DNA from: Melanocharis versteri
Taxonomy: Eukaryota; Chordata; Aves; Passeriformes; Melanocharitidae
Reading direction: 5' to 3'
Length of the DNA stretch: 64,000 bases
NCBI GenBank assembly: GCA_013397845.1
Contig: VZTG01002133.1
Location: 6,842-70,841 of the forward strand
Shown: one piece after another, positions 11,011 to 25,200 of the stretch
How positions within the stretch are numbered: the stretch's first letter is position 1
Layout of the letters: the number at the start of each line of letters is the position of its first letter
Position numbers and translations under genes: made by a program
The notes under the pieces: generated by a model
What the model saw: the letters and a program-made list of their open reading frames with translations, nothing else
What the model was told of the DNA's origin: nothing
The model's database searches: none

Positions 11011-14000
11011 TTGTCTTCAGAAGTCTTCCAGAAATCACCTTCTCAAATTTCTCTGACTTCAGCAGAAACACGCCCTGACTCCTGTTCAGAAAGACCAGAA
11101 TACTCAACTCCAAGAAGTCAAAAGTCTTCCTGTTACAGCTGTGGAGGGCTTGACTCTCTTCGCAGCTTGAGTAACCTCCTGCTAAGAAACCCACACAGGC
11201 AGTGACAAACTAGTGCCACTTTGCCAAGTCCAAAACATCATTTTGAGTAGAGCTGAGCTCTAAAGTTTGAATATTCTCTCTGCCAGCTTTCTTATCAAGT
11301 CTCCCACTCAGCTGAACTCATGTTTTTGCTTCATATAAAACCTTTACAATCAGAGGAAATGTATTTCCCCCATACAGCTAAACTCAATGGTTCATTGAGA
11401 GACATTGCAGCCTTTCACCATCTCGTGTTCATGTGCCTGCAAGTGGGCACCGAGGGCTGGAAATCACCAGCTGTGTCAACATTGTGTAACAGGAAGCTTA
11501 AATGTATTTCAACAATAACCAAATTCTGTGTGCATGAGGATATAAACTAGAGCCCATCAGAACCAGTAGGGATATTTTCCCTGACGTTCGCTGAGTCAGG
11601 ACTAAGCTCTTTTTCCATACTACCAGCAGCCCATTTTTCCCTCCTGAGCTTCAAAAACAAATGCATTGGTGGTTATTTAGAGCATGTGATCTTAAATAAG
11701 AGAAATCAGTTTTCTGTTTTGTGGTCCAACTCAGGAAAAACTACTGAACTCACTTTGGGCTGTTCTTTTGGCAGGGATCACAAAGCCACATCTTAGAGTT
11801 GGTGCTCTGTCCTTATACTGAGTCAGAAAATTATTTCTGGATTGATTCAGACTCATAAAAGTACTTCAGGATCTGATTTCTGGAGTTCCTGTCCCATCTC
11901 ATATCTGTGATTTGCATCCCACGGTGTATCAGGGAGACAGATGTCCCTGAACACTCCATCACAATCTGATAGTATCATTACAGCCTTGCAGCTCTTGGTC
12001 ATTATCAGTTCTGTGCTGTAGTGTACTGAGCATCACTCAGATCTTAGAATTTCAAAAGTCACACCAGCAAAAGAGTTTCCAAATAGGTGAGATCACTGGA
12101 TATTGGCTAGACAAAGATATGCAGAAGCACATCACTAAATTTACTGAGCAAGGGAATAAGTACTTTTTCATGCCATTACACAAAAAATGAATGTTTATTT
12201 CCAAAGTGTTTTATAGTTGTCAAAGAGAAAGCAAATCACACTGCCTTCTTCTCAAGCAGTCACTGACAAATACCAGAAATAAAAATTCGAATAAAACTCC
12301 AAATAATTAACTCAGATTCATTAATCATCACAGACAAGCTGTATATTCAGGTTGCTGCATATAGATCCTGTGTATTTGCTAAGCACCAAGCAAAGCAATT
12401 TCATGTGAATTTACAAGCGAGTGTTTACTATTCCTTCTTGCACACAAACATGCTCGAGTTCCATCCTGTGTACGTGTCTTTTGCAGAATTAGACAGTAGA
12501 TGTTACTGATGTGGCCAACCAGACATGATAGATACAGATTAGAGAGACCACAAATGTCAAACCTTGAGTTTAGCAGATGGCTAAAATCTATGTACAATGT
12601 GTTCCCATATCTGCAAATACAAAACACAGGACTAATAGGGTTTTTAGTGACTTTTATACAGCTCTGTTCACAAGGAAATAGAATTTCTGGCTTACATTAA
12701 TACACAATAAACAACCAACATAATTTTTCAGCTATGATGTCTGCATGGTGCTTTCAATATATCACTGCCAACAGGCTGTCTTTGATTTCTGGTCTTTCTT
12801 GCTAAAACAACACTTCTAAAAATTAAAATCCCATCTAGCATTTCCGACAAGAAAGTAGTTGCTATCAACTGCACATTCTTTTGGGCAGCAGTCTGCAAGG
12901 AGTGCAATAGAAACATTTATATCATCTACAGGTAAAAACTTATATAACACATTCTAGTGTATGTTTTATTTTGAAACCATAGAGATGATGTCTGGACTAT
13001 CATTCCCACTTCAGCTGACAATTAAATACACACGTATCAAAGAACTGCAAATACTTTACAAAATACTCTAAGTTTACTAGTCAAAGACAGTTTTGGTTCT
13101 GAATTTTTTCATGGGTTTTTTTTATTCTTTATAGCTGACTCTTCTTGAAAAGGAACAGAATCACTGCTTGAGAGTTTAACTGCACTTGTAATTTGTTTCT
13201 CCTCAAATCATTTTCATAAAGGAAAAATAAATATATTACAGACACTACATTTAAGTCTTCTCTGATTTATGTTTACAGGTTCTCACTAAGAGAAGAAGCA
13301 GTTATTTAGTGTGTCTGGTTACCATTTGTTTCTCTGCAGCTTTAGTTTAGTGCAGTCCCTCCGAATTTGTGTTTATTGACAGCAAAGTAATTTCTGAAAT
13401 ATGAGAAGCATAGCTTCTAGAGGAAATCCATTTCAGATTTCTGTCCTATGTCACCCTCTTATTAATACTTGGTGCTGGCAGAGAACCATGGCAGCATGTA
13501 TGTTAAAACATAACATCCAGTTATAGAGAGTGCTTTTGCTTTTAATTACTAAGACAATGTTTTATTCTTATAAAAATGAAAAGTATTCTTAAAAATAACT
13601 TTTATATTTGAATCCAAACCTTTTGCCGGATTTCGCTTGGAAATTATGGGGTAACTGCATGGCAGAGGATTCAGTGCCCTCCATATAACTGAGTTAGCAG
13701 GGGAGTTGGAGCATACATACCAATAATGCAATCCCAAACTGAAGAGGGCTCTCTTCAAAACATGGAAACCTGGCCAAGTAAATTTAACTCTTCTGGGATA
13801 TTGCTGATAAGACAGGAACAGAACAATGATTCACGGGAGGGAAAAGAGGAAGATGAGTACCACAATAACAGAGAACCCTGAATGGGTAAGGAAAGCTAAA
13901 AACAGAGGAGCTCTGAGGCAAAGTCCAGTTGGGAGCATCCTGCCCAGTAACAGCACAGCACTGGAAAGGGAGGCAGGATGGCACGATTGAACCCCAACCC

Positions 14001-16004
14001 CAGCAGGGGCTGAGGAGGAGGAAAATCCCATTCTGAGCCAGGCTCAGCAGCTGAGCAAGGGGTCAAGAGTTTTAGGAGTGGAGCTGGTTGAACACGTGTT
14101 TTAGCAGATAGCACAGGAGCCCCCTGTGATTTTATCCATTGGTTCTATAAAACTACAAAAAATTTTTTTGCACCACTGTGTCCCAGTCTAATCCCATCTG
14201 TGTCTGGCTAATCAACTGTAATACAATTCATTCAATGCATTACCTCAGAACTGTTGTATACTCCAAATCCATAACAAAAGAAATAGATTCAATAGAAAAG
14301 CACTGTGAGGCCACTCTTGATTTCCACAAATCAGTTTGCTGCACTGGGCCACACCAGCAGAGTCTTCAGGAACAAGCTGACCTTGCTGTATTTGCTGTTG
14401 CTTACAGTGAAAGATTATTCTGGTTTCTCCATTTTTCATATATAATGCAGAAAAAATTACAGTGTGTTGCCCCTAGCATTTTTTCTGAAATAAGGTGATT
14501 TGGTTTCAGGGTGGCTTTCTGAGTCTAATAACACATACTATGATAATTGTAAGAGGACAAGGAACAGACTGGTATTGAGCAATGGCAAAAAACCCACTAG
14601 TGTACTGATCTAGAAATTCAAAGTAGCTTTTTAAGATGCAGAGTTGTGAAAAAGTATGAAGCAGAAGAGTTCATTTGAAGCAGTAGAACCAGTCTGAATA
14701 AGAAAAAGGCCATAAAGGGGGGGACTGTCAGAAACAACAGAGCACACTACTTGGAGCATGGGAGGGATCTTAGCATTGTAATTAGCACACATATCAACTG
14801 GAAACTTTGAAGAATGTAGTGAGATAACTTTCTTAAAGACTGACACCTGATGAAAGAGTTAAAGGCCTCAGAAAGAGGCACTTTCTAGAGAATTAAGATA
14901 CTTTAATCTCCATGACTACATTCGGAGGAAACACTGTAGTGGACACCAGAATTTAAGAGTAATTCCTTTATGTTACTTGGGACACATCCTTGCCTGTGTG
15001 ATTTTCAGTTTATTACAGTGTCAAAAAGCAGCTGTGAGAGGGGCCAGGCAGTTGACACACATGGCCCCAGGTGCTGGAGCACTTCTACAGGAGAAGGAAT
15101 ATGCCAAAGGCATCCTAAATATCACTGTGGTCACCAGCTGCTTTAACAGCTGGTATAAATCTCAGCCTGCCCCATGGGCAGAGGATGTGTACATTCACTT
15201 CACCCTCTTTTCTCAAGCTGTGTTAGGAATGACAGTTTCAACAAAACCTGCTGTTAAAGACCATAGTTTTTGCTTTAAGTTGTTCTCAGTTCTGAACACA
15301 GTTCTTTGTCATTAAACTGTGTGAGCTGTAGGCTACTGCTTGTAGAATCCCAGACCTGTTCTCCAGGGAGCATCGCCAATCTCTCAAAAAAGGTAATAAG
15401 GAAAGATGTGATACTTGGACCTCAATTCCCTAGGGATTCTTGTTTAGGAGGAGGAAGGAGTCCCGAGTTCTTTTTTTCTCATTAGGCTGCACAGCCTTTA
15501 GAGCTATTACTACTAATGATACCAAAAATTATCTCTAGTGGATCTTAGAGATGGAAAATAGAATCAAATCAAATAGACCTTGAGTGGAATAGATCACTGT
15601 GAGCTGCTGAGCTATACCCCACCCTGACATCTGCACAGTCCCTTTTAGTTCAAGGGATGATACAGATGTAATTAGAAGAGAACCTGATGGAAGATATTAG
15701 TAATAAAAGCTAAATAAAATAATGTCATGGATTAATACTGAGAAGCTATTCAGGAATAAAGGATTTTTTGTTTCACAAAATGCTGAAATAAGGAGACCAT
15801 TAAATCCAATCATTTTAAGAGAAAGCTACATCGCTTTTTTAGGAAAAAAAGAATAAACAGAGGGCACTGCTGCTGGCTAGGTGTTTGTTAATTTTTCATG
15901 TGAATGTATTGCATATGTAAGTGATTGAATTAGTAGCACTGACAGGAACCCAGGCACGGTAAAAGCTTCCTGCTACTGACACAGCAGTGCTCAAGCTGTG
16001 CACT
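11011..16004 (+). other. PEX5L: Intron between exons 1a and 1b: no gene seen
   Basis: AT-rich sequence with only short open frames, none with a recognisable domain. A purine-rich, somewhat GC-richer patch at about 13830-14060 carries three overlapping - strand frames that are not convincing. No CR1, tRNA or structured RNA was recognised. Confidence 0.55.
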
Positions 16005-16161
16005 CCTGACCATTAGCAGCCCTGCTGAGGAAGCCCCGAGCCGGGCTCTCGGCGCAGGCTGCAGAGCTCGCTGGAACGGGACCGAGCGCGGCGCCCTCCG
16101 GAACCAGGGCTAGCATGAGACCACTCCACTTTTTTAGATTAATGACCTCATTGGGACTCTG
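16005..16161 (+). promoter_or_regulatory. PEX5L: Candidate alternative promoter/5' UTR for exon 1b
   Basis: Eleven CpGs lie between 16037 and 16101 in a GC-rich block that stands out from AT-rich flanks. It ends about 60 bases before an ATG-initiated open exon with a strong donor. No TATA box is evident. A small CpG-rich initiator region just upstream of a first coding exon is the arrangement expected of an alternative promoter. TRIP8b is known to be transcribed from alternative 5' exons in mammals. The transcription start is not visible. Confidence 0.5.
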
Positions 16162-16162
16162 A
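16115..16162 (+). CDS. Upstream ORF overlapping the exon 1b start
   Basis: Fifteen codons, MRPLHFFRLMTSLGL then TGA. The TGA (16160-16162) shares its A with the ATG of the exon 1b frame, giving TGATG. If the transcript starts in the CpG cluster, scanning ribosomes would meet this ATG first (C at -2 and G at -3: reasonable context) and could reinitiate at the overlapping ATG or at the in-frame ATG at 16201. The peptide itself has no known similarity. Whether it is in the mature leader depends on the unseen transcription start. Confidence 0.3.
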   Translation: MRPLHFFRLMTSLGL

Positions 16163-16221
16163 TGCCAGGCTCCGGGGAAGAAAGTCCAGTGCAAGCTAAT
16201 ATGCTACCAAAATACTGCAAG
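16162..16221 (+). CDS. PEX5L: Candidate PEX5L alternative first coding exon 1b
   Basis: Twenty codons, MPGSGEESPVQANMLPKYCK, end exactly at AAG|gtaagt, a near-perfect donor. The exon ends in phase 0, as does exon 1a (432-452), so either could join the same exon 2. A CpG cluster lies immediately upstream. The first ATG has a weak context (C at -3) and overlaps the stop of an upstream ORF. The second in-frame ATG at 16201 has A at -3 and would give MLPKYCK, seven residues like MYQGHMQ. I do not recall the 1b peptide of other species well enough to claim a match, so gene assignment rests on position, strand, phase and the known 1a/1b architecture of TRIP8b. Reading through the donor leaves an open frame to 16458. 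The alternative is a first exon of an unrelated + strand transcript, or a chance ORF. Confidence 0.5.
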
Positions 16222-19200
16222 GTAAGTTTGGGGGGAAAAAAATTGTTAAGAGGATTTTGTATTTTTGTGGTAAAGAGACTGAATGCAAAAGGGAGTCAGA
16301 AAGAGGCAGCTTGCAGGGGAGACTGTGAGGTGCAGGAATCAGAATGTTTTCTCACCTTTGAGAAAAGAGGGTCATTTCCAGACACACAGAGGCTGAGCAG
16401 TGAGATCTGGATCTTCTGTCACCGAGCAGTAGATTGCTTCAGAACAGCGAGGCTTTGAGAGCAAACTAGGGGAATATAAATTGCACATATAATAATTTAA
16501 GCATGCGAGTGTGGTGCCAAATATTACCATCTAAAAGGAATATAGGTGTCATGGCTGCTGTGAAGTCCTTAGGGAGGCTCATAACCTTTTGGGAACCATT
16601 TCCTCCTCCCCTGCAACGTATTAACCTTTTGACCACGTCGGTGCTTAGATGTACATAACGAAAAGGAACATGCAGACAGATACAGTTGGGGAGCGGTAGG
16701 AACAAAACATCAGGGATGCAGGATGTTGTGTGAATTCTGTATCAAAACCTCATAGCCAAGAATAGATACAGAGCTAAAAAAAAAAGGTACTTCTGATGTA
16801 TTATGAATGTGCAGATGAGCAGTGATGGAAAAACATTTCATTGCTGTCTTATGAACTATATTCCTGTAGCGCCAGATTGTGACAACTTAAAAGAACGAAA
16901 ATGAGCTTTTTGTATGAGTAGCACTGCTGGATTTAATGGTGCTGCTAATGGAGTAAGATCTTTCTTGGAGTAAGAGTGCCATAAACCAGCCCTCAGCCAC
17001 CACTTCCTGTTTACTTGTGGTTTATTCTCTAGAGCAAACCCGTGTTTCTCTCACTGCAAATTTCTGCTTGTTACAAAAAAATAAAAAAAAATTCTTGCTT
17101 AGTATTTTGCTTTTCATACCATCTATCCTCATGGATGGTTTTCTAGCCTAGTCAATCATTTGACATGTAGAAGAATGAATGAATGAACTGTTCTTTGATT
17201 AGAGTGGTACTCTGCTCCACTCTGCTGAGAGGTAGAGCTTCACTTAACATGTTCTTTTTCAGTAGGTCTAGACATCCTCTTCTAAAATTTCATTTAGATA
17301 TCATTTGTAATTCATTTGAACAATTCTAGTCACTTAGTAAAGTTGCTTCAATACTTTCCTTTTTATTGCAAGTTATTTCATTGCTGCGAGGGAGGTATTT
17401 TATTTTATGATTTTCCATATGGTTGATCCCAGAGGAGAAAGGAGAAAACACAAAAGCATTCCAAATTAAATTCTAATCCAATTTAACAACAGCTGTAAAG
17501 GAAATGAAGACATATTAGCTACTCTAGAACCTCAGCCTCCTGTAAAAATGAAAAATAAAGCTGATCATACAGAAATTTTTACTCGTTTAAGTTTTCACCT
17601 ATGTACAAATGTTTAGTGGGCAGCTGAAGACAAAACTAGGCAGAAGCTCCCATTGAACTACGACATTGTACCAGGGAAAAGGCTATAAATAAACATGCAC
17701 TGAGGTGCACGACTAATAGTAAAACTAGCAAATCTTTTTGACATTTGGACCACACTTGAAGTTACAGAAAAAATTGCGTTCCAACACCTTGACAGATTTT
17801 GAGGCTGGAAGGACCCATTTATTGACCTGCCATATGAACTGTAACATAATACAGGCTGATGGACACACTTGACACAATTGATCTTCAAGATCATCATTTG
17901 AATGGGAACAGCACATACTCTGGAAAAGCATCTATTTTAAGCTTAAAGATTTAAGTGATGGGGAATCTACTATCACTTGCTTAAGATATTCCAGCAGTGA
18001 TTCTCCAGACTGTTCAAAGTATTCTCAGCATCAGTGGCATATTTCTTTCGTACACACACAAAATGCATTAGAAACTACCTTAGAGTAACATAATAAAGCA
18101 GATAATGTTTTTAGAATTCTCAGGTAAGCTGTATTGTAATGAAAAGGCTTGAAATTACATTTATAGTCATGAAGCGTGCAGCTAACTCAGGAGCTGTGTA
18201 AATAAGCACATGAAAGATTCAGTCAGAAGTATCTTCCTGTTCCCAGCTCAGTTTTCCAGTTCACTTAGAGTGGACAAAAGTGGCAGTTGGAGGAGTTGGA
18301 GGAAAAACCCTCCAGGCATCAGCAGCCCCTTGCTGTATGTAGCACAAAATGATCTTACAGTGTAAAAGTCTCCACTGCCTCTGGAGGAGCCAGGATTTCA
18401 CCTCTAGTCTTGTGGGAGGGAATTATGGTCAACTCTTAGAAAACAGCTGGGTCACGTATCAGGAGGGCTGCTCTATAAAGAAAATTTAAAATCTGTTTGC
18501 ATGTATATCAGGAGTGTGTGTGTCTATATTACAGTAGGCAAAATGTCGTCTACCTCCTCTGAGGTAGTTTGATCATCCATCTATTGTAGCATTTTCTCAG
18601 AAAGTTCCTGGCAATGAGAGTTTTTACAGTCCAGTTAACACAACAAGGAGTGACAGTCTCTAAGCCTGGAAACAATCCTCACTAACAGTGATCTGGACAA
18701 GGCTACAGATGAGAAACTCCTCTCTTATACATGGAAAGGTAATAAGGTTATTCAACCAGTTGCAAAACATGGAAGAACCATTTTTACCCACACTAATAAT
18801 GGAAGCAAAAGACAAGGAAGTTTGTACTTGCCAGTGAAAGAAATAGGTTAGCATGTGTCCTGATTTGGGAAGAAGAATAATTAATATTTAAAGACACTGA
18901 ACAGACTACAGTTGGAGACAATCTTCTCTCCAGGAGAATGTTAGAAGCCAAGAAAAGACCAGAGGGAGGCTGAAAGGGGAAATTGTGCTGTGCTGGTAAA
19001 TCAAGGTAATGATAAAGACAGGTCAGAATAGCAGAAGCATTAACTCCACCACCAACCTCTCATTTCCTTGTTCCGTGGAAAGGAGAAATTACATACAATA
19101 TCACCCACCACCCCTGCTTTATTTATGATAACCAAGCCAATACTCTCAGCACTTAAAACAATATTTCATGCTTTCCAGTTGTGTTCTCTGGATTCATTTC

Positions 19201-22200
19201 TGTCCTTTTCACTCCATGAAGACACCGGTTTCTTGGGTTAATTCCCATCTGATTTATTGGCATAAGTAGTAGTAATTTCTGTGCAACTAATACCAAAATG
19301 AAGCGCACTGATTTGGAAGTGTTTTGTGTACACATTAAACAGAAATAGAGTGACCTTGCCTGAAAAACACATTACTAAATGCTTTAGTATTTATCTGGAC
19401 TGATCAGCTAGGAAATACTGACTTTCAGAAGCTTATGTATTTCAGATACTATGGTATTTAGTTCCTTTCTCAGAAATTATTCAGTATCGTCAATTCAAAC
19501 CGAAATACATCTACCATATATTTTTAATGCTGGATTAGGACTTGAGGGATGTTTTTATTATTCCTTCATGTCAATACAAAGGCAAAAAAAATCCCTCTGC
19601 AGAGACTCAGTAGGTGAATCCACTTGTTTATGAAGCAAAGCCTACTTGTTTTATTTAGAACAGACTCAGCAGAACTCAGCTCAATGAATCTTTGCCTGGA
19701 TTCTGTCAGCCTGACTTAGCTAAAGCCTTGCTTTACCTTGAATTCCTAACATTTTGACCAGCAACTTTTTTCTCTCCCAAGTACTTTATTTGTATTTATC
19801 CAGCAGGAAAAGTTGATACTTAATAATTCACCGACAAGATCGTGTGCCTGCACCTTTCCCTTGCAGCTGTATTTACCCAAAACAAAGCTGTTCAAATGAG
19901 CCTTAATCAAGACACATCATTCTGCTCGCTGTGTGAGCAAATCCACTCGGATCCCCTCAGCTGGGAATGCCAGCAGTGAACCCTCAGATGAGAATTCCGG
20001 CCAGTTCACTGGCAGGGCGAGCTGGATTCATTGGGATGGGGCGTTGATGTCAGATTTAGCTGATTTAAGGTTCACCCGAGTCCCATAACCACCCGGCAGA
20101 ACGGCTGTTTGTTCTGTGCCTGTTGAGCCGTTGTTTGGAAGGTGATGGAGGAGCTCCTTAAAGCCTGACCCTTTGCTTTGGCAGCACAGCTCTTCCCAGA
20201 GTGTCCCACTGGGCACAGTGAAGGTCAGTCTGTGTCCTGGCCTGTGACCAGCTCCAGCTGGGGGTCACAGGAACACTTCCAGGAGGAGAGCAGTGTCAGT
20301 TGTTACCTGGAAATTCCAGAGAAAGATAATCTCTTTTTTTTTAAAGCTTACTTTGTTACGATTAGGGGTGAAATTACAGTTAAAAGTACTGGAAATGGAA
20401 TGGCTAGAAGATGAAATAATTAAAAGCTTTATCAATAGCTACTGAGTGCCAGGTGTTTTGCTTAAGGGAGGCCTGTCTCCTGCATGCCATCCTTAAATGT
20501 TATTTAAATAACATTTTGACAGCTCAGCATACCGAGTTATACTGAAGAGTTTTCACAGAAACTGAATGGGATATGTTAGTAACCTAGACAGCCTGTGAGA
20601 TATTTGTGATTCCCAGTATGTCAGACTTGTTGGATTCTGCCAGGCTGCCCCATGTAGATCGGTCAGAGCTAACTGCTCGTGGCTGTGCGCGAGTTAACAA
20701 AACACAGATGTTGTTAAAAAAAAATCACTTTACTGAGTAATAGTACATGTTCTTTTAAATACTTATACTCCAATTTCACTCCATCACCTCCCACAAAAAA
20801 ATAGTGTCTAAAGTGCTTTCTGTATGGAGTGGCTGTGAGCTGGAGGTAATTCAGTGCCCGAGACTTACCAATACATCAAACAGCAACTACGCAGTGGAAA
20901 GAAATAACAAATTTCCAGTGTCTTCAACAAAATAGCTTGGACACCCTGCCATGAGACAAAACCTTTTATCTTTTCGCTTGGAGCTGTGGATCCTGTATAT
21001 TTTGTGCTCTGAGCACTAAAGAAAAACTAGACTGGGCAGATGCCAGAAGGAAGACAACCATTTTTTCGAACACGCCAACACTGAGCAGTGAACTCTCTTT
21101 GCCAGTCTGCAGCTGGTAGAGCTTTCTGGTGGTTGGCATCGATCTGCACATCGAGCTCATGGCAATGAGTGGGCAAGGCCACAACTGCTGCAGTTCACAC
21201 TGCAGAGGCTGCACTGTGCTGAAACTTCTTAAAATAAACCTCTATATATTTTATCAGTACAGCAATCTGAAGTGCAAGTGTCTTGAAAGATTTCTCGCTT
21301 TATCTAAAATATGAAATGTATTTAAAGAATAAAGTTTTCCTGTAGAACTGGGAAGATAATATGAGCCTTGTGGGAAATAAAGCTATTTGTGTAAGGAACC
21401 TTTTCCAACCAGTATGCTTTAGAACATACTCAGCTCTATACCATAGTTACTTGGAAAATGGGGCTTTAACTTTGTGACTAATCTCCAATGGCAGATTTAA
21501 GAATGAACTAGAGAAATCAATCAAAATCTGTTTTCACATGAAGTTTAGATCATTTGTATATAGAAGAAGTAAAGAACTTTTCTAAACAGGCAGCTTGTAT
21601 GACGAATGCTTCAGGCAGAGAAATGCAGGATTAAACAGAATCATTTGGAAGGTCATAGAAAGAGACTGCAAAAAAATTTCCATTCTCGCTTCCTACCAGA
21701 CCTATAATGGAAAAATATTTTGTGTTGTTATGAAAATTTGTAGGACTGTAACCTCTACATAATAAGAGTACTCTTGTCCACAGAAAATCAATAGCTGTAT
21801 CTTCACTAGAGGTAATCACTAAGGCTAAAATTCTAAGTGCATTTTGGAAAAGCAAGCTTTAATTTATATATGTACTTTTATATACATAACCAGAAAAATA
21901 AAATTAGAGGAGATTTACGATATTAATGCCAAACTACCAGCAAACACCAGAATATCATCTCCAAAACAAATCTAAAAATTCTTCTTCTCTGTGTATGGAC
22001 GTTAATATTTTTCTTATTAACCCCTCTGTCTTGAACATGAACTTTTAGTGTCGTGCTGGAAGTTACCCCATACAGACCACAGACTTATCAAATCAACAGT
22101 AAATCAACAGTAAGAAAAGCACACATACCAATATTTATTGGTGTGTTGTCAGCTTGGCACACACCAAAGGTCTTTTATTGGGATCCCAGGGTGTTTGAAG

Positions 22201-25200
22201 AGTGGGTCTCACTGGACACGTGGTTCACTGTGCCTGTAAATACAGTCCCCTGTTTTCTGAGGTTCTCTGTGCCTTAGTTCCTCTCTTTATAAGAACACCT
22301 CAGGGACAGTACCAACCCATCTGATAGAGATCAATCACATGGTTAAATTCACTGAGGCCTGTCAAGATCTTCCCTTGGATCCTTTGATATAATCTGAAAT
22401 AAAATCTCGAAATAGTGGGAATTATTAGCTACTCCAATATAGCAAGTTATTTAGTTTTTAAGGCATAGGACAGGAAATACTGAATCCTGCACCACTGAAA
22501 ATTATTCTGTACATCCATAACTTTAGTCCAAGGTGTGTATGCATTCCCACACCAAGAAAAACCTATTGTTTCAGCACATCCACAGGGTTATGTGGGAAAA
22601 TAACAGCTCAACCTGTTAAGAAGCAGCTCACATCAGCACTTTTGCAGTGTGACCCAGCTACTTCATCTTAGTGAGCTTTAGCCTGTTTTTCTGGCTGGCA
22701 GTAGGGAGCAAAGAGATACTGAGAGAAAAAAACAAAATGAAAGTTGGGGTGAGACATTAGCTTGAGAAAGCTGCAGAGGGAATGTCTTTAACTCCATTAC
22801 TCCCAGGTTTGCAGGCACTCACTGGTGAACTGCAAAGGCCTGCTCATTTTCCACACATACGTGCAACAAAAATGAAGTCACCTCAGATTTAGTGTCTTTT
22901 AAAAAATACGTGGGGAGCCTCAAGCTACATTGTACCTAATAGGAAAATTATTGCAAAATTTCACCATAGCTGATAGATTTGTAGATAGATGGCCTGGGTA
23001 CTCTACCCTGTGGTCTCCTCCAAGTTGTTTTGGGACTCAGGCCCTTGGATCAGGAGAAAAAAGCCCTCACTGGTTTTGTTGGTCTGTGGGTATGTTATAA
23101 ATAGGAGGTTTTGGTGCCTTTAATTCTTCCATTTTTACCAGTATCACCGTAGTGACTTAGAAAAACTTGACAAATACTCACTAAATACACACAGCATCTC
23201 ATTCATACAGGCAGAGAAGGGCAGGTGTGACAGTGGTCAGAGAGCTCTGCCTTGAAGTGCTGACAGCAGTAAGGAGGGAGTGGCAGAGGGGGAGCCCAGG
23301 TGTGGTTAGAGGCTGGTGTGCAATCACCAGGGGCACTGAGGTGCTGCAGAGACAAGTGCTGTGCCTGCTGCCCCTCTTACACATGTAAGGCTTTATCAGT
23401 AGAGTATCTTAAACAATTCTCACTTATTTCCAGAATGTCGTTGGCAATCGGGTCAGTAGTTTTATCTTCATCTTGTAAATGGTAAAAGGTACAGGAGGAA
23501 ATCACTTCTCAATTCTGCATGGCAGACTGAGAGGTAAAACACATCAGAACCGGTATACCTGAGTTTCAGTACCTAAACTAGCTCCCTAGGTGCCTTTGAA
23601 ATTCGCAGGCTCCCTGTGACAGCAAGTGCAGACTATTCCCCTTACTGCATCAGTGAAGTGCCTGTTGCTGGGTTATACAAACAGCCAACCACTGACTCCA
23701 GCATCCCACTCAATAATGCTGCCTTTTTGATTCAGTCAATTCCTTCCCTCTTCCAAGAGCCAGTGCCTGAAGGAAACACGGCATTTGCAATTCCAGAGAG
23801 TCCATGCCATATGTGAATGAGTCTGATCTGCAGAAAACTCCAGCAATCCCCCATGAAGCAACAATTTGTCTGACAAATTCATGCTTTTAGAACACAAACC
23901 AATTTGTGGTCAGCAATTTAATCAAATGTACAAGTTATATTTTCCATTGCAAATCTTAACATTGCTGCCTCCTCATTCTGATGGTCCAGTATACTGCAGT
24001 TGTGCCATAAATCTTTCTGAAACACATTGTCTGCTTTGAAAGTGGTTCAAAAACACCAAGTCATGGAGAGCAATCCCGAGCTGTGTGCAGAGAAAGCCGT
24101 GTAACATGCAGCGTTTTCCCACCTCTCAGGTTTAGAAAGCAGTTATATTAAAGTAGCCTCAAACAGCTTTCAAGCTTCATTTTTCAGAATCTAGCCTCAT
24201 TTTAAAATAATAACTCATACATGGCTAACAACCTCCAGGCAGTAGTCCTGAGCACAAAGTCAGAGAAATTAAGCTAAAATGCTGTTACCCTGTAGGTTTT
24301 ATTTATGCTGGTAAAAGGTCATTGTTAGATTTCAGTCTTCCAAACAATGCCCAGGCAGGATTCAGAAGGTGGCAGAGGCCCACTTCCAGTGGCAGTGCGG
24401 TAGCACAAACCAAAGAATGAGCCTCTGATTCCTCAGTCAAGCCCAAGAGACTTCAGAATACATCTTTCAGAAAGCCAAGCAGTCTTGACAGACAAGCTGC
24501 TGCATTCCTCAGTGCATTCCCAGTTAAACAGGATGCATCATTCACTTCACATGCACATGGCTGGGTGTGTTTTCAGCACTGTTACCTGCTTTGTCTGATT
24601 AGTTACTCCTAATTGTATAACCCAGCACTAACTTCATGGTAATGACAACTTTGAAAGAAGCTTTTCATAGCTGAGAGGGAGAGAAGGTATTTTGCTTTCC
24701 AAACTGAAAATGTACTCATAGAAATTACAGCATGCTCATTATGCAAAAATATGCAGAATTATATGAAAACAAGCAGTCAGCAGAGGGCAGGTAGACTGTG
24801 CTGATGTCTCTGGGTGATATGTATGTTTTGCTGTCTTAGCCATTCTGAGCAGTTTCTTTTGTCAAAAAAATAAGTGATGCTCTCTGGAAAAAATCAGAGG
24901 CAGTCTAGTGCTCGTTGCAGATTTGTCACTAGGAATTTATTTGACATACCTTTTCCTCAGACTAGGACACAGTGAGGGTTTATTCCCTACACAATACTCA
25001 TCTGGAAAACACTGATATTACATGGAGATTTAAAGACATGAATGTTTACAACAAGTGTGTCTGTAATAATCCATGTATATAGTGACTGTATGTGACAAAA
25101 TATCTGCTTAAGTTATACCAGTCAAGTAAAGACACTTACTGCTACTGGTCAGCATCAGCTTCTGCTTTCTGTGCCCAGGTCCTGTTACCAACAAACAAGA

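Noticed and set aside
13784..14114. Three overlapping - strand frames rich in P, L and S
   Set aside because: Complement of a purine-rich patch; no domain, no coding context.
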